From contig NZ_CCBB010000002.1 of assembly GCF_000613185.1 (NCBI RefSeq), positions 620,001 to 684,000 on the forward strand: a stretch of DNA of 64,000 bases. The letters are read 5' to 3'. Positions 1 to 9,452 of the stretch are shown one piece after another. The first letter of the stretch is position 1, and every line of letters begins with the position of its first letter. The position numbers were made by a program, and so were the translations under genes. This DNA comes from Mycolicibacterium cosmeticum. Its GTDB lineage: Bacteria > Actinomycetota > Actinomycetes > Mycobacteriales > Mycobacteriaceae. The notes under the pieces were generated by a model, which did not search any database, had not been told where the DNA came from, and was given only the letters and a program-made list of their open reading frames with translations.

Positions 1-227
1 CGACTAAGCACCCACTCCGCCGTCGCAGCCGGGCTGCGAAGACACCGAGCGCCGGACGGTCTCACTGCGCAGACGGCAGTGCGTCCAGCCCGCATTCATA
101 GAACGGCCCCGCTCGTGCAGCCGAGTCTGTCGCCATACGGAAGTGACAACTTCATTGAGACAGATCAGACCAAGAACGTCTCAGTTAAGCTGGCAGCTTC
201 GCAGGTGGCGGATGCCAACCTGACTGA

Positions 228-536
228 GGCCGGACAGTCTTCACCCATCACTTCCAAAGGTTTATCTCCTTGGAGCAAGCTGACTTTCGCGTCAGTCCTC
301 GCTATCCCGATTTGCAGAAACCTCGCACGGACGATGTCCTGATGATCGAAGCCGTGCCTTCGTCAGGGACCGCCGAAGACAGGAAGCGCTCGCTGCTCTC
401 TGCAATCGTGACTCACCTGCAGACGGCTGGAATCAACCCCGACGACGTCATGGTCTTCTTCGGCGAGATCGACCGGGCCAACAGTTCCTTTGGTGGTGGC
501 AGCCCCGCCCTGCCCGTCGAGGTAGTTCCTGACTAG
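228..536 (+). pseudogene. Tautomerase-family remnant (5' truncated)
   Basis: The reading frame opens after a TGA at 225-227 and ends at TAG 534-536. It carries the C-terminal half of a tautomerase-superfamily protein (4-oxalocrotonate tautomerase-like). The recognisable parts are PRYPDLQKPRTDD, the helix KRSLLSAIVTHLQ, the strand PDDVMVFFGEID and an FGGG turn near the end. Family members of about 125-130 residues begin with a conserved Pro1 module that supplies the catalytic proline, and none is found upstream in any frame. A TTG at 270 could start an 88-residue product, but it would lack Pro1 and so probably be inactive. The 227 bases before it show nothing recognisable. Confidence 0.6.
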
Positions 537-567
537 GGGCGCGCGCGACAACGGCTCAGCCGTGTGT

Positions 568-1646
568 TCAGTAGCGGGCCGCGTTGGCGTGCAACAACGG
601 CGAGACGGACGAAGGGATTCCGTCCACCGTGGCCCCGGCGAACTGCAGCGACCGCGATAGCATTCGGTTGTTGTGTGCCGGGAAGTTCAACGACGGCGTT
701 GACACCTCGTCCAGCGTGGCTCTCTGGGTATCGGTGAGCGTCAAGTCGAGGGCGGCGAGATTGGCTTGGAGTTGGTCCAAGCGGCGTGCGCCGAGCAGGG
801 TCGAGGTGATCCCTGGCCGACCCAGTATCCACGCCAGGGCCACCGCGGCAGAGCTGGCGCCTACCTCGTGGGCAACCTCGTTGAGAACGTCGATTACGGC
901 GTAGTCGGCAGTGCTTGGCGCGCCGACCAACTGGGCGCGGGTGGTGTCCACCGCGCCGGTGGTGCTGCTGGAGTACTTGCCCGATAGAAATCCGCTTCGC
1001 AGCGGACCCCACGCCATCACCCATACCCATCGCCCGGGCCATGGGTATCAACTCTCCTTCCGAGGTCCGTTCGAGAAGGTTGTACTCGAGCTGCAGTGCG
1101 ATGACGGGAGCCCAGCCCGGGTGCGCGCAATAGTGGCCGCCTCCGCCGTCGCCCACGCGGGGACGTCGGAGAAACCGACATAGCGGATCTTGCCGTCGCT
1201 GACCAGATCGTCCAGCGCTCGCAGGGTCTCCTCCACTGGCGTGGTCGGATCGAAATTGTGCATCCAATAGACGTCGACGTAGTCGGTGCGCAAACGGCGC
1301 AACGAGTTTTGCAGCTGTTGCACGATCGCCTTACGGCCGGGTCCACCCCGTTCGGGTCGTTCTCGTAGAGGTTGGCGAAGAACTTCGTGCCGATGACGAC
1401 CCGGTCGCGTAGCGCGGACTTGCCGTAGAAGTATTCGCCGACGATCGCCTCGGCATGGCCGTTGGTGTAGATGTTGGCCGTGTCGATCGAGTTGCCTCCT
1501 TGGTCTAGGTAGGCCGCCAGGATCGACTTGGAATCCTCCGGGCTGCTACCCCAGCCGTGATCTTCGCCGAAGGTCATGGTGCCGAGGGTGAAGGGGCTGA
1601 TTCGCAATCCCGAGCGGCCGAGTGTGGCGTAGGAACTCAGCGACAT
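568..1646 (-). pseudogene. Aldo/keto reductase, three frameshifts
   Basis: Conceptually a single aldo/keto reductase of about 345 residues similar to the intact copies at 18.7 and 23.9 kb. It starts MSLSSYATLGRSGLRISPFT at 1646. The frame changes near 1325-1335 (into [19 protein letters not shown]), again near 1125-1140 (into [17 protein letters not shown]) and again near 1020-1030 (into VMAWGPLRSGFLSGKYS), ending at TGA 570-568. The catalytic Asp/Tyr region ([10 protein letters not shown]), the Lys strand (VVIGTKF) and the C-terminal NADPH-binding part (STLLGARRLDQLQANL) are all still readable, so decay is recent or the assembly has indels. It is divergent from the broken AraC gene at 1820. 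Confidence 0.8.
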
Positions 1647-1819
1647 GGTGGGTCCTCAACCTTCGAGTCATGGAGCCGGTGGACACGTTGTGTGGCATCT
1701 GAAGTCAACTACCTTGAGCCTCGGTGACCTAGACAGATGTGTGCAGATCGTTGAACGATCCGCTCAACTTTGTTCGAATCGTGCACCGCACCGGCAGGTG
1801 CCCATGCATCACTGGGCCG

Positions 1820-2700
1820 ATGGACCACCTGGGCAAACTGCGTGCGCGTATCGCGCGACTAGCCGCGACGGGCGACGGGCCGGTGTGCGTCGAGGGAATC
1901 ACGGTCTTGTCGACTGAGCACCCGACTGAACCAGTGGGCTCGATCAACGAACCGGTGTTCGCCCTCGTTGCCCAAGGGGTGAAGCGGGTCGTCGTCGGCG
2001 AGCACGTCTTCGACTTCCGTGCGGGCCAATATCTCACCGTCACCGTTGATCTTCCGGTGACATCGCAAATCACCCATGCCTTCGCGCCGAGCCGTACCTG
2101 GTGTTCGGGCTGCCCCTCGAACCCGCCGTCATTACCGCGCTGCTGGTGGAAGCTGGTCCCGGTCTGGCCCGCCGGCACAGTGGACCCGCCATCGCGGTCA
2201 CCTACGCCGACCACGATCTGATCGACGCCGTCGTCCGACTTCTTCGCCTCGTCGACCAGCCACGCGATTTCGCAGTCCTGTCGCCCGGCGTGCGTCGTGA
2301 AATCCACTGGCGCCTGCTCAACGGTCCCCAGGCGTCACTCGTCAGAGAAATCGGGCTGGTCCAGAGCCCTCTAGCCGTCGTCACTCACGCGATCGAATGG
2401 CTCAAGGCGCAATTCGACGAGGTCATCCGCATCGACGACCTTGCAGACGCTGTAGGCGTAAGTGTGTCGTCACTCAACCGGCATTTCGGAGCAACGACGG
2501 CAATGAGCCCGCTGCAGTACTAAAAGCACCTCCGACTCCAACGGGCACGCATCGAGCTGATGACCTCACCGCGCGATGTCGCCGCCATCGGACACTCCGT
2601 GGGCTATGACAGCCCGTCGCAGTTCAGCCGCGAATACCGGCGTATGTTCGGCATTCCGCCAGGACGGGACGCCATGCGCCAGCAGACCACGTCACTCGCC
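1820..2700 (+). pseudogene. AraC-family regulator, frameshift plus nonsense
   Basis: An AraC-type regulator with an N-terminal AraC_N-like sensor domain. From the ATG at 1820 it reads MDHLGKLRARIARLAATGDG and continues to the strand YLTVTVDLPV. The frame is lost near 2080-2090 and resumes one frame over at EPYLVFGLPLEPAVITALL. The first helix-turn-helix (IDDLADAVGVSVSSLNRHFG) is intact, then a TAA at 2521-2523 interrupts the linker where relatives have Gln (SPLQY-stop-KHLRLQRAR). The second helix-turn-helix (SVGYDSPSQFSREYRRMFG) follows in the same frame. The original stop is unclear; the frame stays open to 2919. AraC_N proteins often sit divergent to the oxidoreductase they control, as here with the broken aldo/keto reductase. 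Confidence 0.8.
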
Positions 2701-3080
2701 ACGGAACAAACGCCCTGTGGAGCACGGTGCGTCTCGGGAGCGCCCCGCGGACCGTCTCGAACACCTTCGCCTTCCTGCCCTCCGCCAAATGCACATGCCT
2801 CTCTGACCCCGCAGACTACGACACGATCCTGCATCGGCTCTGAGACAGCGACCGCCCGCCAGCGGGGACAACGCACGGTACCTTCGCATGACAGCAAATC
2901 ACCGGTAAGCATCGCCTGAGCCGGTAGCCGCGGACCCGCACAGAGGTGAAGTGCGCCCCGGCACATCCAAAAGGCAGAACGTTGATCGGTAGCTATAGGA
3001 ATACCGCGGAATCGGATACAGCGGGTGACCAGTATCTCCTTTATTTGCGTTGCCGCCCAGGGCTGTTCAGCGTCTCCGCC
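2701..3080. other. No recognisable gene
   Basis: About 380 bases between the decayed AraC gene and vapC. Open frames exist on both strands, but none has a recognisable domain or a convincing ribosome binding site. It probably includes the eroded 3' end of the AraC gene. Confidence 0.4.
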
Positions 3081-3503
3081 CTATCGGCGGTGCGGGTGTG
3101 TGACTGACCGTAGTTCCAGTCGAGGGATTCCTGCGAAGTCGGAGGGATTGCACGTGTACAGCGGCACTGCATGTGCGATTGCGGTCGCCGCGATGAGCGC
3201 GTCGTAGGCGCGCGCGGCTGGCTTGCGTCCCGACGCGCGCAGCGCAGCCGCTACAGCTCCAAACGTCCGGGCGCAATCTCCATCGAACGGCAGGACGTCG
3301 AAGTCCGCCTCGGCTTGCTGTAGGTGCTGCTGCCGGGCACTGCGCTCTGCATCGTCGTTGGCGACGTGTGTACCTACGGACAGCTCGGCCAGCGTGATCG
3401 CGCTGATCACCGATTCATCGGGAAGCTCGGCTGGGTCAGATAGCTGACCCAAAAGGATCACAGTGGAGGTATCCAGCATCCCCCGACTTTGGCTTTGTGT
3501 CAC
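3081..3503 (-). CDS. vapC: VapC-type PIN-domain toxin
   Basis: A PIN-domain ribonuclease toxin of the VapBC type. The first acidic residue lies in MLDTSTVILL; the next is in AITLAELSVG; the C-terminal acids lie in AYDALIAATAIAH. These are the usual metal-binding positions of a PIN active site. The GTG at 3503-3501 overlaps the antitoxin stop by four bases (GTGA), so it is the preferred start (140 residues). An ATG at 3479 would give the shorter form that starts directly at MLDTS. The family cleaves RNA, commonly tRNA or rRNA, when freed from its antitoxin. The RNA target here is unknown. Confidence 0.85.
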   Translation of the reverse strand: MTQSQSRGMLDTSTVILLGQLSDPAELPDESVISAITLAELSVGTHVANDDAERSARQQHLQQAEADFDVLPFDGDCARTFGAVAAALRASGRKPAARAYDALIAATAIAHAVPLYTCNPSDFAGIPRLELRSVTHPHRR

Positions 3504-3736
3504 AGCGACGGGTCGATGAGGTTGTCTATGTCGCGTCGGAAGGCATCCGGGTCCACTGGCGGAAAATTCTTGCGGCGACGAATAAGTTCCGCAGGTCCTG
3601 CGCTCGAACGAGGCAGCGGCCGTAGCTCGGCAACGGGCGTCCCGTCCCGAGTAATGACGATGCGCTCGCCATGCTCGACGCGGCGCAGAACGTCTCCTCC
3701 ACTGTTGCGTAGTTCGCGCACTGTGACCGCATCCAT
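3500..3736 (-). CDS. Phd/YefM-type antitoxin
   Basis: A 78-residue antitoxin translated just before the toxin. The N-terminus (MDAVTVRELRNSGGDVLRRV) is the DNA-binding Phd/YefM fold, followed by ERIVITRDGTPVAEL. The C-terminal tail (FPPVDPDAFRRDIDNLIDP) is the kind of extended segment that wraps a PIN toxin. Its stop overlaps the toxin's GTG start, which implies translational coupling. In this family the complex normally represses its own promoter, here in the 100 bases between 3737 and 3836. No strong operator palindrome was picked out. Confidence 0.85.
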   Translation of the reverse strand: MDAVTVRELRNSGGDVLRRVEHGERIVITRDGTPVAELRPLPRSSAGPAELIRRRKNFPPVDPDAFRRDIDNLIDPSL

Positions 3737-3836
3737 GTTTGCAGTGTATCACCGGTGAGACGCCCAGGAGCAGCACTCATAGCGCCCGTTCACCAGACAG
3801 GAGCAGCAGGATCTCTTCGATCACGCGCCTCGAGGC

Positions 3837-4988
3837 TTACCTCGCCGGCGGCGCGGGTAGCGAGATGAGCTGGCTTTCGCATGGCGTCGAGTGGGCGGTC
3901 AGTTCCTCCAGCGGTACCCACGGGTGGTCAATTCCGAATGCGTGCGGCCCCCACACCGCCAGCGCCTCCGGCGTGTGCATGATCTGCGGGGTGGCGATGC
4001 CGACGACGCGTACCCGCTGACCGAATCGCAGTGCTTCGCTGGTGATCGCCGTGCAGGTCTCCAGGTCGAGCACCGTGATCAGATCGGGGACGACCGCGAC
4101 GACGCGCTCGCCGCGGCGCGCGACGACGTTCTCGTTGCGGAAGTCGATGGTGAGCAGTTCACCCCCGTCGAACGGGGCCAACGTGACCCGGCCCTGGGTG
4201 AAGCCCCCGACCACCGACCGCTCGACATCGACGATCTTGCCTTCCAGCAGCGACGTCGCGTAGCCGTAGATCGAGTCGCGAACCGCAGCGACCAGCGCCG
4301 CGAACGGGTCGGCGTGCGCTGCCTTTGCCTCCCGGATCGCGCGGCCGATCTGCGCTGCCAGCGACAGCGTGCGCGGGATGCCCGTGCGCTTGAGGTCGGC
4401 ACCGCTCATCGGGTACTCGGCGATGAACGAGGCACCGCCCATCTCGACGGTGACCACCCGGGCCAAGCGCTCCATCCGGACGTTGTCGTCGCCGGTGTCG
4501 ACGAGGACCGTGTCGCCTTTCTCGTCGGCGATCACCAGCGGTGACCCGGCGATGCCGTAGACGCCGAACGTCTCCATCTGCAGTTCGGGGAACGCCCGGC
4601 CCATCCCGTCGGCGTCGACCACCGGAATACCGGCCCGGGCGGCCACCAGCAGCGGGATCATCGAGTTCAGCCCGCCGCACTCCATCGGCACCGTCGCGTC
4701 GGCGGTCCGGCCGAGATGCGCCTCCAGCGTCCGCAACGACGTCACCGCCTCGCTGCCGTTCGACAGCTTCTCGACGACCACGCTGGGGGCGCCCATCATC
4801 GCGGTCGAGATGACGAAGTCGTCATCGTCCAACTCGTCCGGGTCGACGATCTCGACCGTCAGTCCCTCGTCGAGTGCCTGCTGCACCAACAACCGGCCCA
4901 CCAGGGGGTCTCCCCCGCCGCCGGTCGCCATGATCGCCGCGCCGGCCGCCATGTCCGCCAACATCTCCGGCGTCAGCTTGCGGCTCAC
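3837..4988 (-). CDS. DUF917 family (S-Me-thiohydantoin desulfurase-like)
   Basis: A 383-residue DUF917 protein. The Pfam family carries the name S-methyl-thiohydantoin desulfurase (S-Me-THD). The N-terminal domain has the glycine-rich MATGGGGDPLVG motif, then VPMECGGLNSM and PVVDADGMGRAFPELQM. The C-terminal domain contains ITVLDLETCTAITSEAL. The GTG start at 4988 overlaps the upstream hydantoinase stop (GTGA), so the two are coupled. A longer upstream extension of the frame lies inside the hydantoinase gene and is rejected. DUF917 genes are typically next to HyuA-type genes, which fits a shared role in opening hydantoin- or thiohydantoin-like rings. The true substrate is unproven. Confidence 0.85.
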   Translation of the reverse strand: MSRKLTPEMLADMAAGAAIMATGGGGDPLVGRLLVQQALDEGLTVEIVDPDELDDDDFVISTAMMGAPSVVVEKLSNGSEAVTSLRTLEAHLGRTADATVPMECGGLNSMIPLLVAARAGIPVVDADGMGRAFPELQMETFGVYGIAGSPLVIADEKGDTVLVDTGDDNVRMERLARVVTVEMGGASFIAEYPMSGADLKRTGIPRTLSLAAQIGRAIREAKAAHADPFAALVAAVRDSIYGYATSLLEGKIVDVERSVVGGFTQGRVTLAPFDGGELLTIDFRNENVVARRGERVVAVVPDLITVLDLETCTAITSEALRFGQRVRVVGIATPQIMHTPEALAVWGPHAFGIDHPWVPLEELTAHSTPCESQLISLPAPPAR

Positions 4989-6550
4989 GCCTGAGCTCCC
5001 ATCGGCAGATCCCCGACAGCCTTGACGCGGATCCGCACCGCGTTGCCCGGCAAGTAGGCCAACGGCACCTCGTCCACCTCCACGATCTGAATGGACGCCG
5101 GGGCCGCGCCCGCCGCCATTGCCCGGTCGACCGCCTCCTGTTTGGCGGTGTCGAGCACCGCCTCGCGTCGGCCGGCAGGCACGCTGAAGATCCGGTCGAC
5201 CTCGCCGCCGACCTGCGCGATGGCCGCGCCGATGGCGTTGGCGACCGCGAAGTTCTCCGGCCGGTGCACGCTGCGTGCGCAATCCAGTTGCGCCGGAACG
5301 AGAATCGAGCCGCCGCCGACAGCCACCACGTCGACCGGGTCGGCGGAGGTCCGCATCCGGTCGACGGTGTCGGTCAGGATCCGCCGCACGGCGGCCAGTG
5401 CCGCCCCGATCTGTGCGTCACCGATACCGGCCACCAGCGTCGCGTCACCGATGTCGGCCAATCCGGCGGCGACCACGATGTCGGTGGCCGTCAACGTCGA
5501 ACCGCCGAACACCACCGCCTCGGAGCCGATGCGGTAGCCGACCGAATCGGGGCCCACCGTGATGCCGTCAGGGCCACCGTGACCGCCCTCGCGTACCCGC
5601 GACCCGCCGCCCAGCCCGACCGAAAGTACGTCCGGCATCCGGAAATTCGTGCGGATGCCCTCGACCTCGACCTCGAGGGCGGCTTCCCGCGGATAGCCAT
5701 TCTGCAGTACCCCGACGTCGGTGGTGGTGCCGCCGACATCGACGACGACGCATTCGGCGAGTCCGGACAGGAACGCCGCACCGCGCATCGAGTTGGTCGG
5801 CCCCGAGGCGAACGTGTTCACCGGATACCGGCGGGTGAAATCCAGGTCCATCACCGTGCCGTCGTTCTGCGAGACGAACAGTGGTGCATCGATGCCCAGG
5901 TCGCGCATGGCCTTCGTCAACGCCGCACTGATGTCGCGCGCCAGCCCGCGCAGCGCGGCGTTGATGACCGCGGCGTTCTCGCGCTCCAGCAGCCCCAGCC
6001 GGCCGATCTGATGGGACAGGGTGACCGGCACACCGGGATGTTTCTGAGCGATCAGATCCTCGGCGAGCAACTCGAACTCCGCGTTGACAGGCGAGTAGAT
6101 CGACGAAATCGCGATGCTCTGCGCGCCGTTGGACAACGCCTTGTCGACCGCGTCGAGCAGTTCGTTCGGTCGCAGGTCGCTGATCACCCGGCCGTCGAAT
6201 TCGTGGCCGCCGTGCACCATGTAGGCCTGACCGGCGATCGCCCCGACCATCCGGGCCGGCCACCCCACCAGCGGTGGCAGACCGGAGCCGGCGGGTAAGC
6301 CCAGCCGGATGACCGCGGTCGGACTCAGCCGCTGCCCCTCGACGAGTGCGTTGACGAAGTGGGTGGTGCCGATCATCACCGCGGTGGCGGTGCCGACATC
6401 CGCACCGGAGAGCTCCCGCAACCGGCCCACGGCGGCAGTGATACCCGAGGTGACATCGGCGGTGGTCGGGGTCTTCGTGCCGGCAATCACGACGCCGTCG
6501 TCGAGCAGGACAGCGTCGGTGTTGGTGCCGCCGACGTCGATGCCGATCAT
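4985..6550 (-). CDS. Hydantoinase/oxoprolinase (HyuA-type)
   Basis: A 521-residue member of the ATP-dependent hydantoinase/oxoprolinase family with an ASKHA-type fold. It starts at the N-terminal phosphate-binding loop MIGIDVGGTNTDAVLLDDG. The second nucleotide-binding block is CVVVDVGGTTTDVGVL, and the C-terminal block contains VDVVAVGGGSILVP. It is shorter than classical HyuA (about 690 residues), matching the compact type that pairs with DUF917 proteins. The ATG at 6550 overlaps the upstream permease stop by one base (TGATG), and the 3' end overlaps DUF917. A partner HyuB is absent. A likely role is ATP-driven opening of a five-membered cyclic imide or lactam; the substrate is inferred from the operon. 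Confidence 0.88.
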   Translation of the reverse strand: MIGIDVGGTNTDAVLLDDGVVIAGTKTPTTADVTSGITAAVGRLRELSGADVGTATAVMIGTTHFVNALVEGQRLSPTAVIRLGLPAGSGLPPLVGWPARMVGAIAGQAYMVHGGHEFDGRVISDLRPNELLDAVDKALSNGAQSIAISSIYSPVNAEFELLAEDLIAQKHPGVPVTLSHQIGRLGLLERENAAVINAALRGLARDISAALTKAMRDLGIDAPLFVSQNDGTVMDLDFTRRYPVNTFASGPTNSMRGAAFLSGLAECVVVDVGGTTTDVGVLQNGYPREAALEVEVEGIRTNFRMPDVLSVGLGGGSRVREGGHGGPDGITVGPDSVGYRIGSEAVVFGGSTLTATDIVVAAGLADIGDATLVAGIGDAQIGAALAAVRRILTDTVDRMRTSADPVDVVAVGGGSILVPAQLDCARSVHRPENFAVANAIGAAIAQVGGEVDRIFSVPAGRREAVLDTAKQEAVDRAMAAGAAPASIQIVEVDEVPLAYLPGNAVRIRVKAVGDLPMGAQA

Positions 6551-7887
6551 CACGCGGCGGCCCCGAATCGCGACGGCTGAATCGAAAGGGGTTTCAGCAG
6601 ACCGACTTTGGCGAACAGAAAGTAGCCCACCATCGCGACGACCAGCGAGTTGAGCGAGGAGATACCCCAGGTGACGTAGTAGCCCACGGCGGCGGCAAGC
6701 AACCACACCACCAGCGTCCCGATGATGAGGGTCGGCTCCTGGGCGGGCAGGCCGGCGGCGCTGCGGTCGAGTTCGGCGCGCCATGTCCGCACCAGGAAGT
6801 ACTCGGTGGCCATGATGCCGGCGATCGGCGGGATGACCACGCCGAGCACGGTGAGGAAGTCGATGAAGTGGTCGAGGATGCCGAGCGCTGCGAGCACGGA
6901 TCCGGCGATCCCGACGATGATCGTGACGATGCGACGGTTCACCACCACGCCGAAGGAGGTCTGCAGGGCGTTGACGATCCCGAGAGTCGACGAGTAGAGA
7001 TTCCAGTCGTTGATCTTGAGCGTGCCGGACACGATGATCAGTGTGCCGACGAAACCCGAACTACTGGTGACGATGTCCACCACGCTGTCGGTGCGCAGCG
7101 CATGTGCGAGCAGCACCCCGGCCAGGCACATGACCAGCTCCCCCAGTGTCACGCCCAGCAGGGTCTGCTTCACCACGTCGCGGGCGCTGCGGTTGAACCG
7201 CGTCATGTCCGGGGTGGTGACCATGCCGACGATGAAGCCGCCGGCCACCAGGGTCGCCCCGGCGCCCAGCGACAGTACCGGCCCGGCCGGCTGACCCGAG
7301 ACCAGCGAATGGAGGTCGTACTCGGTGAGCTTCGCGATCACCAGGTAGCCGGCCAGCAGGATGAACGCCGGCACGGTCACGTACGCCACCCACGCCATGG
7401 AGTTGAAGCCGTAGATCACGATGGCGGTGACCGCCAGCCCGAACAACAGCGACCACAGCCAGATCGGCCCCACGGGGATGATGGTCTTGAGGCTTTCGGC
7501 CGAGACCGCGGTCTGCACGCCGAACCAGCCGGTGAGACTGAGCGCGATGACAATACCGATGAGCCCCGACCCCCACCGGCCGAAACCCGTCCAGCGGGCG
7601 ATGACCGATGTCGACAAGCCTTCGCGCTGCCCGATGATGCCGGTGAAGACGCCGACGACTTCGAGGATGACCGCGCCGAGCACGACGGCCAGGATCGCGT
7701 TGGTGAAGGTCATCCCGAAGCCGAGCGCGGCGCCGAGCATGAATTGCGACAGGCAAGACAGCTGCCCGAAGCGCTGGATGCACACACTGAACCAGTGATG
7801 GCGCGCCTCGGCGGGCACGCGGGTGAGCGCATAGTCGTCACCGTGCTCCGACACGGGCGCGACGACCGAGACGTTTCCGGTGGTCAT
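6550..7887 (-). CDS. NCS1 nucleobase/hydantoin permease
   Basis: A 445-residue integral membrane transporter of the nucleobase:cation symporter-1 (purine-cytosine permease, CodB/Mhp1-like) family. After a soluble N-terminus the first membrane segment begins at QLSCLSQFMLGAALGFGMT. About twelve hydrophobic segments follow, with VVTTPDMTRFNRSARD in the middle as in cytosine permeases, and IAGIMATEYFLVRTWR near segment 10. NCS1 members import cytosine, allantoin or hydantoins. Its place between a PucR regulator and HyuA makes uptake of a cyclic ureide or hydantoin-like compound the best guess. Confidence 0.9.
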   Translation of the reverse strand: MTTGNVSVVAPVSEHGDDYALTRVPAEARHHWFSVCIQRFGQLSCLSQFMLGAALGFGMTFTNAILAVVLGAVILEVVGVFTGIIGQREGLSTSVIARWTGFGRWGSGLIGIVIALSLTGWFGVQTAVSAESLKTIIPVGPIWLWSLLFGLAVTAIVIYGFNSMAWVAYVTVPAFILLAGYLVIAKLTEYDLHSLVSGQPAGPVLSLGAGATLVAGGFIVGMVTTPDMTRFNRSARDVVKQTLLGVTLGELVMCLAGVLLAHALRTDSVVDIVTSSSGFVGTLIIVSGTLKINDWNLYSSTLGIVNALQTSFGVVVNRRIVTIIVGIAGSVLAALGILDHFIDFLTVLGVVIPPIAGIMATEYFLVRTWRAELDRSAAGLPAQEPTLIIGTLVVWLLAAAVGYYVTWGISSLNSLVVAMVGYFLFAKVGLLKPLSIQPSRFGAAA

Positions 7888-8009
7888 GACGGCTGAGGTT
7901 ACGACGCCGGAGCGGTGCCGTCAGTGGGCACAGTGCACACCCGGCGTGCACTTCCGAGTGCGGGTCGGACGTGGTGCGTTACCGGCGGTGACGTCGGTGT
8001 TGCGGCGAA

Positions 8010-9452
8010 TCACAGGGCCCGGCAGGCGATGCGCAGGGCCAGCCGGGTGTCGTCGTCGTCGAGGTCGACGCCGAGCAGCGACCGGATGCGGTCGAGCCGC
8101 TTGAGCACCGAGTTGCGGTGCACACCCAGCCGTCGCGCCGCCGCCGCCGTGGAGCATTCCGACAACAGGTACACGTTGAGCGTGTCGAGCAGGGCATCGT
8201 CGGCCGCCGACCGCAGCGGCTCCAGCAGCAACTGCGCGCGGTGCCGGGCCTGCTCATCGGTCACCGCAGTCAGCAGGTATTGGCGCGGGTTCGCGTCGCT
8301 GGCGGTTTCGACCGGACGCCGGCCGGGGGCGTGCCCGGCGATCCGGCACAGCCGTGCCGCATCGTCGATGGCGCGCACCAGCCCGGCGATGCCGTAGTCC
8401 GCGCCGGCCACACCCGCCGCGATGTCGTGCTCGGCCAGGTCTGCGACGATCTGGCGAACCTCGTTGGCCCGCAGTGCCTGCTGCGCGTCGGTGGGCCGAG
8501 CCGGGGTGCTGGTCCACCAGACCCAGCCCTCCGCCATCGGCACCGCGGGCACCGTCAGGCCGGCGGCGACGAGCGCGTTCTGCAGCGCGGTCAAGACCAG
8601 GGAGCGGTCGACCCTGGCGTCCTCGGGTCGCACCATGACCGCGGTGTGGAACCCTTCCAGCTGCCAACCGAGCGCGACCGCCTGCTCGGCGCGGGGGCCG
8701 TCGAGGGCCCCGGTGGTGAGCAGGTGGGTGAGCAGCGCGCCCTGGCTCGCCTGGTCCCAGGCCGCCGACAACGACGACCGGGCCGCCCACGCCGACAACC
8801 GCAACAGTCCGAGACCGGCCACCGCACGGATGGTCTCGACGTGGCTGTCGGACAGGCCACTCGGTGCATGTACCGCGCAGGTGAGCCGCGAACCGCCCTC
8901 GCGACCCGGCGGTGTGGATGCCGTGATGGTGCCGTCCGGTTCACCGCCCGGCCCAGCGAGTACGACACCCGACGGTCCCAGCACGCTGACCGGGTGACCG
9001 AGCACACCGGCCAATGTCGTCGCCACACTCGACGGGGTGTCGGCCAGCGCCAACCGCGCCGCCGCGTCCGCACACTTGAGGCCGCGCTCGGCCAGCGGCC
9101 GGCGCAGGTGGACGCGAACGGCCAGGGCGGTTTCCCAGCGGTCGGCCGGCAGTCGCACCAGCGGTAAGCCGAACCGATCGGCCAGCCAGCGGGTGGAGAC
9201 CAGGACGTCGTGGTCGACGATGACGGCGGCCGTCTGGCGTTCGGCGAGGCCGGGCAGCGACAGCTCGGTGGCGAGGCTGTCGCCGGAGGTGAGGAACGCG
9301 ACGCTGCGCTCGGGCACCGTGCGCTCGGCGTGCGGGGCGATGATGTGGGCATCGTGCGCGGGCCGGTCCAATCCCGTTGCACCGCCCAGTATCTCGGCAC
9401 CAGCAAGGTCAGATAGGGCGAGCACGTCCCGCACGGTCGCGATGTCAGACAC
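8010..9452 (-). CDS. PucR-family transcriptional regulator
   Basis: A 480-residue regulator. Residues about 1-120 form the PucR ligand-sensing domain (TVRDVLALSDLAGAEILGG), the middle resembles the GGDEF-like PucR/CdaR region, and the C-terminus is the PucR helix-turn-helix (CSTAAAARRLGVHRNSVLKR). PucR-type proteins activate purine, allantoin and hydantoin catabolism, so it is the obvious regulator of the flanking permease, hydantoinase and DUF917 genes. Its ATG overlaps the end of the upstream DUF917 gene by eight bases, so it is translated from the same message. A gap of 122 bases separates it from the permease and could hold a further promoter. Confidence 0.9.
   Translation of the reverse strand: MSDIATVRDVLALSDLAGAEILGGATGLDRPAHDAHIIAPHAERTVPERSVAFLTSGDSLATELSLPGLAERQTAAVIVDHDVLVSTRWLADRFGLPLVRLPADRWETALAVRVHLRRPLAERGLKCADAAARLALADTPSSVATTLAGVLGHPVSVLGPSGVVLAGPGGEPDGTITASTPPGREGGSRLTCAVHAPSGLSDSHVETIRAVAGLGLLRLSAWAARSSLSAAWDQASQGALLTHLLTTGALDGPRAEQAVALGWQLEGFHTAVMVRPEDARVDRSLVLTALQNALVAAGLTVPAVPMAEGWVWWTSTPARPTDAQQALRANEVRQIVADLAEHDIAAGVAGADYGIAGLVRAIDDAARLCRIAGHAPGRRPVETASDANPRQYLLTAVTDEQARHRAQLLLEPLRSAADDALLDTLNVYLLSECSTAAAARRLGVHRNSVLKRLDRIRSLLGVDLDDDDTRLALRIACRAL

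Noticed and set aside
79..342. Open frame of 87 codons at the window start
   Set aside because: No domain, no ribosome binding site, and it overlaps the tautomerase remnant in another frame.
5264..6298. Long plus-strand open frame of 344 codons inside the hydantoinase gene
   Set aside because: Arg/His/Gln-rich product typical of the antisense of high-GC coding DNA; the minus-strand hydantoinase motifs are unambiguous.
6868..7896. Long plus-strand open frame of 342 codons inside the NCS1 permease
   Set aside because: Antisense shadow rich in Asp, His and Arg with no hydrophobic or catalytic pattern.
8118..9167. Plus-strand open frame of 349 codons inside the PucR gene
   Set aside because: Low-complexity Arg/Gln/Gly product; PucR and its helix-turn-helix are clear on the other strand.
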